A program made the position numbers and the translations under genes. From the NCBI GenBank assembly GCA_030019445.1, contig JASEEU010000001.1:186001-250000 (forward strand): a DNA stretch of 64,000 bases, read 5' to 3'. The notes beneath the pieces are model-generated. The model had not been told where the DNA came from and did not search any database. It was given only the letters and a program-made list of their open reading frames with translations. Source of the stretch: Anaerosomatales bacterium (lineage in GTDB: Bacteria; Actinomycetota; Coriobacteriia; Anaerosomatales; Anaerosomataceae). Of the stretch, positions 35,584-44,922 are shown piece by piece (positions within the stretch are counted from its first letter, which is position 1; the number at the start of each line of letters is the position of its first letter).

Positions 35584-38361
35584 GTGGGCAACGATTACAA
35601 GCAGACGATGAACCTTCCGCAGACGGACTTCCCGATGCGCGCGAGCCTTGCGACGCGCGAGCCCGAACAGCTCCGCTTCTGGGAGGAGATCGACGTCTAC
35701 CGTCGTTCGCTCGAGGTCAACGAAGGCGGTCCGACCTTCATACTCCATGACGGCCCACCCTACGCCAACGGCCACATCCACATGGGCACGGCATTCAACA
35801 AGGTCTTCAAGGACCTCATCGTCAAGTACAAGACGATGCGGGGCTACTGGTCGCCGTACGTGCCGGGCTGGGACTGCCACGGCCAGCCGATCGAGCATCA
35901 GGTCGAGAAGAACCTCGGCCCTGAGCGCATGAAGACCATCTCGCAGGCCGAGCTGCGTGCGCTGTGCCGAGAGTACGCGATGGAGTTCGTAGGCGTGCAA
36001 GCCGAGGAGTTCAAGCGTCTCGGCGTTCGCGGCGATTTCGAGGACCCGTACCTCACCCTCAAGCCGAGCTACGAGGCCGGTGACGTGCGCGTCTTCGCCG
36101 AGCTGTACCGTCGCGGCATGGTGTACAAGGGCCGCAAACCTATCCATTGGTGCTACCGGTGCCAGACGGCGCTCGCGGAAGCTGAGATCGAGTACTCCGA
36201 GGAGACTTCGGACAGCATCTACGTCAAGTTCTGGTTGACGGATCCCCCGCCCGCGTTCTCCGGGGTGGCCGAGAAGGTCGCCGTCCTCATCTGGACCACC
36301 ACGCCGTGGACGCTTCCCGCCAACGTCGCCGTCACGCTCGCCGCGGACGCGGCGTACGTCGGCGTCCTGGCGGACGGCGAGGTGCTCGTGATGGCCGAGG
36401 ACCTCGTCCCCGCGGTCGCGCAGGTGGCCGGGTGGGACTCCTACGAGGTGGTGCGGGATGCCGATGGCGAGCCGGTGCGCATGCGGGGCTCGGAGCTCGA
36501 GGGCCTGACGTATCGTCTGCCCGTGTTCCCCGAGCGGACGGGCGTCATCATCACCGGCGAGCACGTGGAGCTCTCCACCGGGACCGGCGCCGTCCATACC
36601 GCGCCCGGTCATGGCGAGGAGGACTACCTCGTGGGCGTTCGGTACGGCCTGCCCGCCCCGATGCCCGTGGACGACCAGGGCGTGTTCGATCACGGCGGCG
36701 GCCCCTTCGCCGGGCTGCACGTCGATGACGCGAACCCGGTCATCATCTCATGGCTGGCCGAGCAGGGTGTGCTGCTCGCTGCCGGCAAGACGACGCACAG
36801 CTACCCGCACTGCTGGCGCTGCAAGAAGCCGGTCATCTTCCGCGCCACGGAGCAGTGGTTCATCTCGATGGACAAGACCGGGCTGCGCGACGCGGCGCTC
36901 AAGGCCATCGGCACCGTCGAGTGGGTGCCGGGCTGGTCCGTGAACCGCATCACGTCGATGGTCGCCGACCGTCCCGACTGGTGCATCAGCCGACAGCGGG
37001 CGTGGGGCGTGCCGATCCCCGTCTTCGAGTGCGCCGCCTGCGGCGAGACCGTCGCCAATGACGAGACGTTCGCCGCCGTCGAGGCGCTCTTCGCCACCGA
37101 GGGAGCGGACGCCTGGTTCACCCGCGCGCCCTCAGAGTATCTGCCGCAGGGCATCGCATGTCCCCGCTGCGGTGGCTCTGAACTGGTGCCCGAGAAGGAC
37201 ATCGTCGACGTCTGGTTCGAGTCCGGCGTGTCGCATACGTCCGTGCTCGAGGCGCGCGACGAGCTCCGACGCCCCGCCGAGCTCTACCTCGAAGGGTCGG
37301 ACCAGCACCGTGGCTGGTTCCAGTCTTCGCTGCTCACGAGCGTGGGCGCCTACGACGAGGCCCCGTTCCGGACCGTGCTCACGCACGGGTTCATCGTCGA
37401 CGGCGAAGGCCGCAAGATGAGCAAGTCGCTCGGCAACGTCATCTCCCCGGCGGATGTCGTCGGGCAGTACGGCGCCGACATCATCCGCCTCTGGACGGCC
37501 TCGGCCGATTACGGGCAGGACATCAGCGTGTCGAGCGAGATCCTGGAGCGCACGAGCGAGGCGTACCGGCGTATCCGCAACACGTTCCGCTTCCTTCTCG
37601 GCAACATCTACGACTTCGAGCCCGGAGAAGCGGTCCCGTTCGACCGTATGCCCGAGCTCGACCAGTGGGCGATGACGTCGCTTGCCCGGCTCGTGTCCCG
37701 TCTCGGCGCGGCGTACGACGACTGGAAGTTCCACCAGGTGTACCGCGCCATCTACGACTACTGCGTGACCGACCTCTCGGCGTTCTACCTCGATGTGCTC
37801 AAGGACCGTCTCTACGCCGACGAGGCCGACTCCGACTCCCGGCGCAGCGCGCAGACGGTGCTGGCCGAGATGCTCACGGCGCTCGTGCGCATGGTGGCGC
37901 CAATCCTCTCGTTCACCGCCGAGGAGGTCTGGCGCTTCATGCCCGAGCCCCTGCGGGAGGGCATCGACTCCGTGCACCTCGCCGGATGGCCGACGCTTGA
38001 AGTGCCGTCGGCCCGCGCCGCGGAGCTCACCGCGGCGTACGGCGTCGTGCTCGAGGTGCGAGACGAGGTCATGAAGGCCCTGGAGGACGCGCGCAACGCG
38101 AAGGCGATCGGCAAGAGCCAGGAGGCGCGCGTGGTCGTGAAGGCCGCCGAGGAGGTCCGTTCCGTGCTCGCCGAGCGGGGCGCCGACGAACTGGCGGCGA
38201 TGTTCATCGTGAGCGCCGTGGAGGTCGCGCCTTCCGCCGACGGGTCGTTGTCCGTCGAGGTCCTGCCGGCTGCGGGCGAGAAGTGCCCGCGGTGCTGGAA
38301 CTACCGCGCGCTCGGCGCCGCGGGGCTCTGCGCCCGCTGCGAGGACGTGGTGGCGCGTTAG
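35584..38361 (+). CDS. ileS: Isoleucyl-tRNA synthetase
   Basis: Class I aminoacyl-tRNA synthetase, 925 aa. HIGH-like motif PPYANGHIHMG (about residue 57), CP1 editing domain (with GTGAVHTAPGHGEEDY near 335), KMSKS loop GRKMSKSLGN (about 605), and a C-terminal zinc finger CPRCWNYRALG...CARCEDV. GTG 35584 is preceded by GAGGAG; an in-frame ATG at 35473 lies within the T-box and is rejected. The eukaryote-like mupirocin-resistant type is not indicated. Confidence 0.97.
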   Translation: MGNDYKQTMNLPQTDFPMRASLATREPEQLRFWEEIDVYRRSLEVNEGGPTFILHDGPPYANGHIHMGTAFNKVFKDLIVKYKTMRGYWSPYVPGWDCHGQPIEHQVEKNLGPERMKTISQAELRALCREYAMEFVGVQAEEFKRLGVRGDFEDPYLTLKPSYEAGDVRVFAELYRRGMVYKGRKPIHWCYRCQTALAEAEIEYSEETSDSIYVKFWLTDPPPAFSGVAEKVAVLIWTTTPWTLPANVAVTLAADAAYVGVLADGEVLVMAEDLVPAVAQVAGWDSYEVVRDADGEPVRMRGSELEGLTYRLPVFPERTGVIITGEHVELSTGTGAVHTAPGHGEEDYLVGVRYGLPAPMPVDDQGVFDHGGGPFAGLHVDDANPVIISWLAEQGVLLAAGKTTHSYPHCWRCKKPVIFRATEQWFISMDKTGLRDAALKAIGTVEWVPGWSVNRITSMVADRPDWCISRQRAWGVPIPVFECAACGETVANDETFAAVEALFATEGADAWFTRAPSEYLPQGIACPRCGGSELVPEKDIVDVWFESGVSHTSVLEARDELRRPAELYLEGSDQHRGWFQSSLLTSVGAYDEAPFRTVLTHGFIVDGEGRKMSKSLGNVISPADVVGQYGADIIRLWTASADYGQDISVSSEILERTSEAYRRIRNTFRFLLGNIYDFEPGEAVPFDRMPELDQWAMTSLARLVSRLGAAYDDWKFHQVYRAIYDYCVTDLSAFYLDVLKDRLYADEADSDSRRSAQTVLAEMLTALVRMVAPILSFTAEEVWRFMPEPLREGIDSVHLAGWPTLEVPSARAAELTAAYGVVLEVRDEVMKALEDARNAKAIGKSQEARVVVKAAEEVRSVLAERGADELAAMFIVSAVEVAPSADGSLSVEVLPAAGEKCPRCWNYRALGAAGLCARCEDVVAR

Positions 38362-38423
38362 GGCTTCTCGGCCCGGCGCGTCATCTTTCGGCAGGTAGGA
38401 CAGTACGGCGAGGTCAGCTAGGG

Positions 38424-38429
38424 TATACT
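38424..38429 (+). promoter_or_regulatory. TATACT -10 element upstream of dksA-like gene
   Basis: A TATACT 92 bases before the ATG of the zinc-finger gene fits a -10 box. No good -35 is seen at 16-18 bases, so it may be a weak or activator-dependent promoter, or chance. Confidence 0.35.
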
Positions 38430-38446
38430 ATCCGTGTGAGACGATC

Positions 38447-38469
38447 AGCGCCCCCGGCGGGGCGCTTTT
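38447..38469 (+). terminator. Intrinsic terminator/attenuator between ileS and dksA-like gene
   Basis: A perfect 8-bp hairpin (38447-38454 with 38459-38466), tetraloop CGGC, ends directly in TTTT (38466-38469). It sits 86 bases after the ileS stop and can be the ileS terminator. If the TATACT at 38424 is a real -10, the hairpin would begin about 11 bases into that transcript. Confidence 0.6.
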
Positions 38470-38520
38470 CCGATATTCCGAGGCGAGCGTCGCGACAGCC
38501 CGTCCAAGGGAGGTCCGGTC

Positions 38521-38886
38521 ATGAACGAGAAGACGTTGGAGCGGTTGAGAGCGGAGCTGCAGTCCGAGCGCGCCCGGTTGCTCGACGAGATCGAGGAATA
38601 CGAGCGCGACGGCCAGGAGAACCTCTCCGAGGTCTCGGGCGAGAACAACTACCGGGACCATATGGCCGACCAGGGCAGCGCCACGTTCGCGCGTGAGCTC
38701 GACATGACGCTCGAGGACAACGCCCGCCAGTTGCTGACGCAGATCGAGGGTGCGCTCGAGCGCGTGGACACGGGCGAGTACGGGACCTGCAAGCGATGCG
38801 GCAAGCCGATACCGGTGCAGCGTCTCGAGGCTGTGCCGTGGGCCGACCTCTGCGTGGAGTGCAAGGAATGGGAAGAAAGCCGCTAG
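38521..38886 (+). CDS. DksA/TraR family C4 zinc-finger protein
   Basis: 121-aa protein. An N-terminal coiled coil (about residues 1-75, with ERLRAELQSERARLLDEIEE) precedes a C4 zinc finger CKRCGKPIPVQRLEAVPWADLCVEC near the C-terminus. Such proteins can bind the RNA polymerase secondary channel (DksA) or have other roles; the tip residues expected of canonical DksA are not obvious. ATG 38521 follows GGGAGG. The end overlaps lspA by 19 bases, and a gene of this family commonly precedes lspA. Confidence 0.85.
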   Translation: MNEKTLERLRAELQSERARLLDEIEEYERDGQENLSEVSGENNYRDHMADQGSATFARELDMTLEDNARQLLTQIEGALERVDTGEYGTCKRCGKPIPVQRLEAVPWADLCVECKEWEESR

Positions 38887-39410
38887 TCCTCCGTCGCGCG
38901 GGAGTCGTCTTCTCCGCGACGGTCCTCATCGTGCTCGCCATCGACCAGGTCACCAAAGCGATCGTGCGCGCCGAGCTGCCGCTCGGACGCTCGATCCCGG
39001 TGATCGAGGGCGTGCTGAGCCTCACGCACGTGCGGAACGAGGGCGCGGCGTTCGGGCTGCTCCCCGGCAAGCTGTGGTTGTTCGTCGGCATCACGCTGCT
39101 CGTTCTGGCGGGCATCGCGTTCGCGTGGTGGCGCTATCGCCCGCGCCGAGTGCCGCTCGTCATCTCGCTCGCGCTCGTGACCGCTGGAGCGCTCGGCAAT
39201 CTCATCGACCGGGTGTTCGCGGGTCGCGTGACCGACTTCTTCAACGTGCATGTGTGGCCCGTCTTCAACATCGCCGACGCTGCGCTCGACACCGGCGTGC
39301 TGCTCCTGCTGCTGTGGCTGCTGTTCACCAAGGACATCACGCCGGACGGGGTCGCGCCCGAGCCCTGCCCGCCAGATGACGCGGAACCCGGTATGGCGGC
39401 CGAGCAGTGA
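38868..39410 (+). CDS. lspA: Lipoprotein signal peptidase LspA
   Basis: Integral-membrane aspartyl protease cleaving prolipoproteins, 180 aa with four helices. IDQVTKAIVRAELPL and VRNEGAAFGLL near the N-terminus, and the catalytic Asp residues in NLIDRVFAGRVTDFF (about residue 107-120) and FNIADAALDTGVL (about 130) are visible. ATG 38868 lies inside the preceding gene. Its substrates here would include the BMP, PstS and DUF4349 lipoproteins. Confidence 0.94.
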   Translation: MGRKPLVLRRAGVVFSATVLIVLAIDQVTKAIVRAELPLGRSIPVIEGVLSLTHVRNEGAAFGLLPGKLWLFVGITLLVLAGIAFAWWRYRPRRVPLVISLALVTAGALGNLIDRVFAGRVTDFFNVHVWPVFNIADAALDTGVLLLLLWLLFTKDITPDGVAPEPCPPDDAEPGMAAEQ

Positions 39411-40408
39411 CGTCGCACGAACACGTCGTCAGCGATGACGAATCGGGCATGCGGCTCGATCGTCTTCTTGGCGATCTGGACTTCCTGCCGAGCCGCTCGG
39501 CGGCGGTCCGCCTGATCGAGACGGGCAACGTGACCGTCGATGGCCGGGTGGTCGGCAAGAAGCACATCGTGCGTGCCGGCGAGCTCGTGACCGTCACGCC
39601 CGCCGACATGGCCCCGCCCGCGCTGACGCCGGAGCACATCCCGCTCGATATCCGCTACGAGGACGAGCATCTCATCGTGCTCTCCAAGGAGGCGGGAATG
39701 GTCGTCCACCCCGCGCACGGCCACTGGAGCGGTACGCTCGTGCATGCGTTGCTCGCTCACAGCGAGGACCTGGGTACGCTGGCAGGAGACGAGCGTCCCG
39801 GCATCGTGCACCGTCTCGACAAGGACACGTCCGGCCTCATGATGGTCGCCAAGGACGACGAGACCCAGGCTGTCCTCGGCGAGGCGATCAAGATCAGGGC
39901 TATCGAGCGGCGGTACGTGACGCTCGTACATGGCTACATCGCCCCGGACACCGGCATCGTGGACGCTCCGCTCGGCCGGCATCCCCGGGACCGCATGCGG
40001 ATGGCCGTCGATGACGGGCCCGGCTCCAAGCAGGCGGTCACTACCTTCCGGGTGCTCGAGCGCTTCATGGCGGGCACGCACGACGACGGGTACACGCTCG
40101 TAGAGTGCAAGCTCTACACCGGTCGCACCCACCAGATCCGCGTGCACATGGCCTACATCGATCATCCGGTCGTCGGAGACCCGATGTACGGCCGCAACCA
40201 CCCCAAGGCCGACCTCGGCCTGGAGCGCCAGTTCCTGCATGCCTACAAGCTCGCGCTGGACCATCCGATCACCGGAGAGCACATCGAGCTCCTCGATCCG
40301 CTGCCCGATGAGCTCGCCGGGCCGCTCCGTGACCTCGAGGAGAGCTCGATGGGCCGGACCGGGGCAGGCGACGAGGTCGTGCCGATCGTTCTGCCGGAGG
40401 CGGGCTGA
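39407..40408 (+). CDS. rluD: 23S rRNA pseudouridine synthase RluD family
   Basis: 333-aa RluA/RluD-type pseudouridine synthase. An N-terminal S4 RNA-binding domain (about 12-70: RLDRLLGDLDFLPSRSAAV) is followed by the catalytic domain with HRLDKDTSGLMMVAK (catalytic Asp, about residue 145) and KLYTGRTHQIRVHM (about 235). GTG 39407 overlaps the lspA stop, and lspA-rluD pairing is widely conserved. The modified position is not determinable from sequence. Confidence 0.92.
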   Translation: MTSHEHVVSDDESGMRLDRLLGDLDFLPSRSAAVRLIETGNVTVDGRVVGKKHIVRAGELVTVTPADMAPPALTPEHIPLDIRYEDEHLIVLSKEAGMVVHPAHGHWSGTLVHALLAHSEDLGTLAGDERPGIVHRLDKDTSGLMMVAKDDETQAVLGEAIKIRAIERRYVTLVHGYIAPDTGIVDAPLGRHPRDRMRMAVDDGPGSKQAVTTFRVLERFMAGTHDDGYTLVECKLYTGRTHQIRVHMAYIDHPVVGDPMYGRNHPKADLGLERQFLHAYKLALDHPITGEHIELLDPLPDELAGPLRDLEESSMGRTGAGDEVVPIVLPEAG

Positions 40409-40481
40409 AGCGTCTCGATGGGTTATCGCGCGCCTCGTGTCGGGTAAGGCTGTGAGCGAGGATGGGACGACGGGTGGGCCG

Positions 40482-42296
40482 ATGAGCGGACGACATGCAT
40501 CCCGTGTTGCCGGCGCGTACATGGTGCTCGCGCTGTTGTGGATACTCGTGTCCGATGGCGTGCTCGTGCTGCTCGACGTCGAGCTCGCCGGTCCTGCCGC
40601 GATCATCAAAGGGGTAGCGTTCGTCCTCGTCACCGGCGTGGTCCTGTACGTGGCAGAGCGCCGTTCCGCCGGTCAGCTCGCGGCGACGGCCGCGGAGGCG
40701 GTCCGGAGCGAGCAGGCGGCGCAGATCATCAACGAGGAGTACGAGCGCATCGCCGGCCATCTCAGCGCAGTCCTCGACGCGATGCCGCTGCCGATCGTCG
40801 CGCTCGAGGGCGACGGCACCGTCGTCATGTGGAACACGGCGGCCGAGAGCACCTTCGGCTGGAGCGCCCAGGAAGTCATCGGTCAGACGAACCCGATCGT
40901 CCCGGCCGGCTCGCGCGGGGAGTATGAGGCGCTCATCGGCCGGGCGCTTGCAGGAGAGGCCATCAGGGGGGCGGAGATCGCTCGGCTGCGCAAGGACGGC
41001 GTGATGGTTCCTCTGCGGTTGCACACCGCGCCCATCACGGCTGAAGAAGACGGTCGGGCCGTCGGCATCGTGGCTGTGTTCGAGGATGTCACGGCCGAGC
41101 GGCGCATGCGTGCCGAGCTCGCCGACTACCGGGAGCACCTCGAGGACCTCGTGGAGGAGCGCACGACCGAGCTGCGCGAGACGAACGCACGGTTGGCCGA
41201 GGCGACCAACGCCAAGAGCGCGTTCCTCGCGCGATTGAGCCACGACCTGCGCACGCCGCTCAACTCGATCATCGGCTTCACGCGGCTGCTGCTCAAAGAG
41301 ATGCCGGGTCCGATCAACGACGAGCAGCGCAAGCAGCTGGCGATGGTCGAGGGCGCGGGCGCGCACCTTCTGGAGCTCATCAACGACGTGCTCGATCTCT
41401 CCAAGATCGAGGCAGGTCGCCTCGAGCTGACGTTCGCCGACGTCGCGGTGGGCGAGCTTGCCGAAGAGATCGCGGCCCTCATGTCGCCGCTCGCCGCCGA
41501 GAAGGGACTCGCGTGGCAGCTCGACGTCGCGGACCCGGACGTCGTGCTCGAGACCGATCGGCGCAAGGTCATACAGATCCTCGCCAACCTGCTCGGCAAT
41601 GCAGTGAAATTCACGCGCGAGGGTTCGGTCGGGCTCTCGGTGCGCCGTGACGACGGCGATGTGCTGTTCGAGGTCACAGACACCGGGATCGGCGTGCCTG
41701 CCGAAGCGCAGGAGCGCATCTTCCAGGAGTTCGAGCAGGTGTCGCCCGACGACCGCGCCGACGGGACCGGCCTCGGCCTGGCGATCGCCCAGCGGCTCGC
41801 CGGCCTGCTGCACGGGTCGATCTCGCTGAACAGCGAGCCGGGGGCGGGCTCCACGTTCACGCTGCGTCTGCCGCTCATCGTCCCCGAGCCCGACGCCGGG
41901 GCGGTCGACACTCCCAAGCCGCTCATCCTCACCGTCGACGACGACGTCGACGCGCTCGACTCGTACGGCTACCAGTTCGGCCGTCGCGGGTATCGCGTCG
42001 TGCGCGCGCTGACCGGCGCGCAGGCGCTCGAACGGGCGCGCGTGCTCCATCCCGATCTCATCATGCTCGACATCGTCCTGCCGGACACCGACGGCCTTGA
42101 GATCCTACGTGCGCTCAAAGCCGAAGCCGCGACTGCCGATATACCAGTGGTGTGCGCTAGCGTGATACGCCTCGAGCACGTGCCGGAAGGCGCCGAGGCC
42201 GCGCTCGTCAAGCCGCTCGATGAGTCGAGCCTGGTCTCGACCGTCGAGCAGGTGCTGAACGCGTCTGACCGCCGGCAGGGGGAGGGGCGATCGTGA
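40482..42296 (+). CDS. Hybrid PAS sensor histidine kinase with C-terminal receiver
   Basis: Membrane kinase, about 604 aa. Two N-terminal helices (about 12-32 and 36-58), a PAS domain (about 80-195, with GDGTVVMWNTAAESTFGW), a coiled coil, HisKA (phospho-acceptor His254 in LSHDLRTPLNSI), HATPase_c (GNAVKF, DTGIGVP, GTGLGLAIAQ) and a receiver (VDDDVDALDS, Asp530 in LIMLDIVLPD). The receiver makes it a hybrid kinase. ATG 40482 and GTG 40452 are both possible starts, neither with a strong ribosome site. It overlaps the next kinase gene by four bases. The signal is unknown. Confidence 0.88.
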   Translation: MSGRHASRVAGAYMVLALLWILVSDGVLVLLDVELAGPAAIIKGVAFVLVTGVVLYVAERRSAGQLAATAAEAVRSEQAAQIINEEYERIAGHLSAVLDAMPLPIVALEGDGTVVMWNTAAESTFGWSAQEVIGQTNPIVPAGSRGEYEALIGRALAGEAIRGAEIARLRKDGVMVPLRLHTAPITAEEDGRAVGIVAVFEDVTAERRMRAELADYREHLEDLVEERTTELRETNARLAEATNAKSAFLARLSHDLRTPLNSIIGFTRLLLKEMPGPINDEQRKQLAMVEGAGAHLLELINDVLDLSKIEAGRLELTFADVAVGELAEEIAALMSPLAAEKGLAWQLDVADPDVVLETDRRKVIQILANLLGNAVKFTREGSVGLSVRRDDGDVLFEVTDTGIGVPAEAQERIFQEFEQVSPDDRADGTGLGLAIAQRLAGLLHGSISLNSEPGAGSTFTLRLPLIVPEPDAGAVDTPKPLILTVDDDVDALDSYGYQFGRRGYRVVRALTGAQALERARVLHPDLIMLDIVLPDTDGLEILRALKAEAATADIPVVCASVIRLEHVPEGAEAALVKPLDESSLVSTVEQVLNASDRRQGEGRS

Positions 42297-44779
42297 GAGT
42301 ACTCGTCGTCGACGACGACCCGGCAGGCCGCTACCTCCTTCGCTCCATCGTCGCCTCGGGCGGCCACGAGGTCGTCGAGGCTGAGAACGGTGCGCAGGCC
42401 CTCGAAGCCGCGCGCAGCGATCCGCCCGCGATCATCGTGACCGACATCCTCATGCCGATCATGGACGGCTACCAGCTCTGTCGCGCCTGGAAGGAAGACC
42501 AGACGCTCGCCGGCGTGCCGCTCGTGTTCTACACCGCGTCGTACACCGACCCGGCGGATGAGCGGTTCGCGCGGTCGCTCGGCGCCGACGCGTTCTGGCG
42601 CAAGCCGATGGATGCGGACGAGCTCCTCCGGGGTATCGCCGAGCTTGCCAGCGAGGGGGCCACGGAGGCGTCGGTCCGTCAGCCGGAGCTCACCGACGAG
42701 CGGGAGATCCTGCGGGAGTACAGCGAGCGGCTCGTCCACAAACTGGAAGAGAAGGCGACGAGCCTCGAGAAGGCGAACGCCGAGCTCCGGCGTGCGATGG
42801 AGATACTGGCCGAGGAGGTCTCGATCAAGGCGAACCTCATCGCCGAGCTCAACGCCGACGTCCTGCGTCGCAAGCGGGTGGAGGCGGAGCTGCGCGACGA
42901 GCGCGACTTCACGCGGAACGTGATCGAGCTCGCCGACCTATTCATCGTCGTGCTCGACGGGTCGGGCGACGTCGTGCTGTTCAGCGAGGGCGCGGAACGC
43001 ATCAGCGGCTACCAGGTGGACGAGGTGCTCGGCACGGGATACCGGTCGCTCTTCGTGCCGGATGAGCGCCAGGAGGAGTTCGACGCTCTCATGCGCACGC
43101 TTGCCGAGAGCGGCGTCCCCCAACGCTACGTCGGCGCGATCCTGACCAAGGACGGGAAGCGGCGCGCGATCGACTGGTCGACGACCGCGACGTTCAGCGA
43201 CACGGGCGAGGTGCGCTCGATCATCGGCTTCGGTGCCGACGTCACGGACCGTCTGCGCGGCACGGGCGCCGAGCGTGTGGCCGCGGCGGCCGAGCACGGC
43301 GTCGTGGCGGGTCGCAGTCGCGCCCAGATCCTGCGCTCCGTCTGCGAGCTCCTGCTCGAGCACTTCGATGTCGGTCTCGTCTGGGCTGCATCACCGGAGG
43401 GTGAAGGGGGCATCCGGATGCGTGCCGCCGCGGGGGACGTCGCGCTGGCGGAGCGGCTCGCCGCCGATGCGAGCATGCGGTACCCGCTCGCGACCGCGAT
43501 CCACGACCGCGCCCCGGTCCTTCGCCTTACAGCGGCCTCCGATGACGAGTGGGCCCGCGCGGCACGCGAGTCCGGTTTCGCGTCGGCGTTCGCGTTCCCC
43601 CTGCTCGCGGACGGGGCGGCCATCGGCGCCATCGGCCTGTACAGTCACGACCCGCGGGCGTTCGACGATGAGCTGCAGCAGATCCTCGGCAGGCTGGCCG
43701 AGCGCGTCGGAGTGGCGCTCATGCTCGTGGAGAGCCGTGACCTGTTGGCGCAGCAGTCCGCCGGTCTGACGTCGGCGGCCGAGTCTATCTGCATCACCGA
43801 CGCCGAGCACCGCATCGTGTGGGCGAACCCGGCGTTCTCCGAGCTGACCGGCTACGGGCCCGACGAGGTGGAGGGGCTCTCGCAGTCGCAGATCAGCCCG
43901 GATGCCGAGGAGTTCGGGCGGCTGCTCGACGCCATCGAGCACGCCGGCGGCGGCGCCGCGCGCCTTGAGACCCTGGGCGTGCGGAAGGGTGGCCAGCGGT
44001 TCTGGGAAGAGGTGACCATCGCGCCGGTGACAGGGCTGGACGAGACGCGCTACGTGTGGATCGAGCGCGACATCAGCGAGGCGCGGCGATTCGAGCAGAT
44101 GAAATCGGGGTTCGTCGCGAGCGTCTCGCACGAGCTGCGCACCCCGCTCACGAGCATCATCGGCTTCACCGATCTTCTCGGCCAGATGAGGCCGGACGCG
44201 CTCGCCGATCGCGGGCTCGAGATCGTGAGCAAGGTGCGCGCTCACAGCCTGCACCTGAAGCAACTCGTGGAGGAGCTCCTCGAGGTGTCGATGATGCAGG
44301 AAGAGGGCCTCCGGCTGCAGCTGCGCGAGGCCGACCTGGAGCAGGTCGTCCGGGTGCATGCGGACGCCGTTCCCCGCACGAGCGACCACCGGCTCTCCAT
44401 CGCGGTCGCGCCGGACCTGCCGCTCGTCCGCTGCGACCCCGAACGGCTCGGGCGAGCCGTGGCGAGCCTCGTGGACAACGCGGTGAAGTACTCGCCCGAA
44501 GGCGGGCCCATCGACGTGACCGTCGCCGTGGAAGGGGATGCCGCGACGATCAGGGTCACCGACGCGGGCGTGGGCATCGAGCCCGAGCAGCTGCCGTACC
44601 TGTTCGACCGCTTCCGCCAGGGCGACATGTCCTCCACGCGGTCGTACGGGGGGATGGGCCTCGGCCTCTTCGTCGCGGCGCAGGTGGTCGACGCGCACGG
44701 AGGGACGATCGAGGTCGAGAGCACAGCGGGCGCCGGATCGACGTTCACGATACGGATACCGCTGGACGGCCCCGCGTGA
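42293..44779 (+). CDS. Receiver-PAS-GAF-PAS histidine kinase
   Basis: 828 aa, no transmembrane segment evident. Receiver (residues 1-120, Asp51 in VTDILMPIMDG), coiled coil (about 135-205), PAS (about 207-320), GAF-like region (about 335-480), second PAS (about 490-605), HisKA (His613 in SVSHELRTPLTSI), and HATPase_c (DNAVKYSP, DAGVGIEP, GGMGLGLFVAAQ). Together with the preceding kinase it can form a phosphorelay: the upstream protein ends in a receiver and this one begins with one. GTG 42293 starts in the upstream stop. Confidence 0.88.
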   Translation: MRVLVVDDDPAGRYLLRSIVASGGHEVVEAENGAQALEAARSDPPAIIVTDILMPIMDGYQLCRAWKEDQTLAGVPLVFYTASYTDPADERFARSLGADAFWRKPMDADELLRGIAELASEGATEASVRQPELTDEREILREYSERLVHKLEEKATSLEKANAELRRAMEILAEEVSIKANLIAELNADVLRRKRVEAELRDERDFTRNVIELADLFIVVLDGSGDVVLFSEGAERISGYQVDEVLGTGYRSLFVPDERQEEFDALMRTLAESGVPQRYVGAILTKDGKRRAIDWSTTATFSDTGEVRSIIGFGADVTDRLRGTGAERVAAAAEHGVVAGRSRAQILRSVCELLLEHFDVGLVWAASPEGEGGIRMRAAAGDVALAERLAADASMRYPLATAIHDRAPVLRLTAASDDEWARAARESGFASAFAFPLLADGAAIGAIGLYSHDPRAFDDELQQILGRLAERVGVALMLVESRDLLAQQSAGLTSAAESICITDAEHRIVWANPAFSELTGYGPDEVEGLSQSQISPDAEEFGRLLDAIEHAGGGAARLETLGVRKGGQRFWEEVTIAPVTGLDETRYVWIERDISEARRFEQMKSGFVASVSHELRTPLTSIIGFTDLLGQMRPDALADRGLEIVSKVRAHSLHLKQLVEELLEVSMMQEEGLRLQLREADLEQVVRVHADAVPRTSDHRLSIAVAPDLPLVRCDPERLGRAVASLVDNAVKYSPEGGPIDVTVAVEGDAATIRVTDAGVGIEPEQLPYLFDRFRQGDMSSTRSYGGMGLGLFVAAQVVDAHGGTIEVESTAGAGSTFTIRIPLDGPA

Positions 44780-44922
44780 CGAGCCGGACGCCCCGTGCTG
44801 TCGGCACGAAGCCGCACGCGCGGTGAGCGCGCGCTCTCCACAAGAACTCCACATCGCCTGAGCGGTTCGACCATCCGGTCGTGGTCTACTGGATGGGGAG
44901 TGGCGCTCGAAGGAGGGTGGAT

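Noticed and set aside
40269-42050. Long minus-strand open frame (593 codons) opposite the first hybrid kinase
   Set aside because: It is antisense to a gene with clear kinase motifs. The predicted protein is Arg/His/Asp-rich without domains, as expected for shadow frames in GC-rich DNA.
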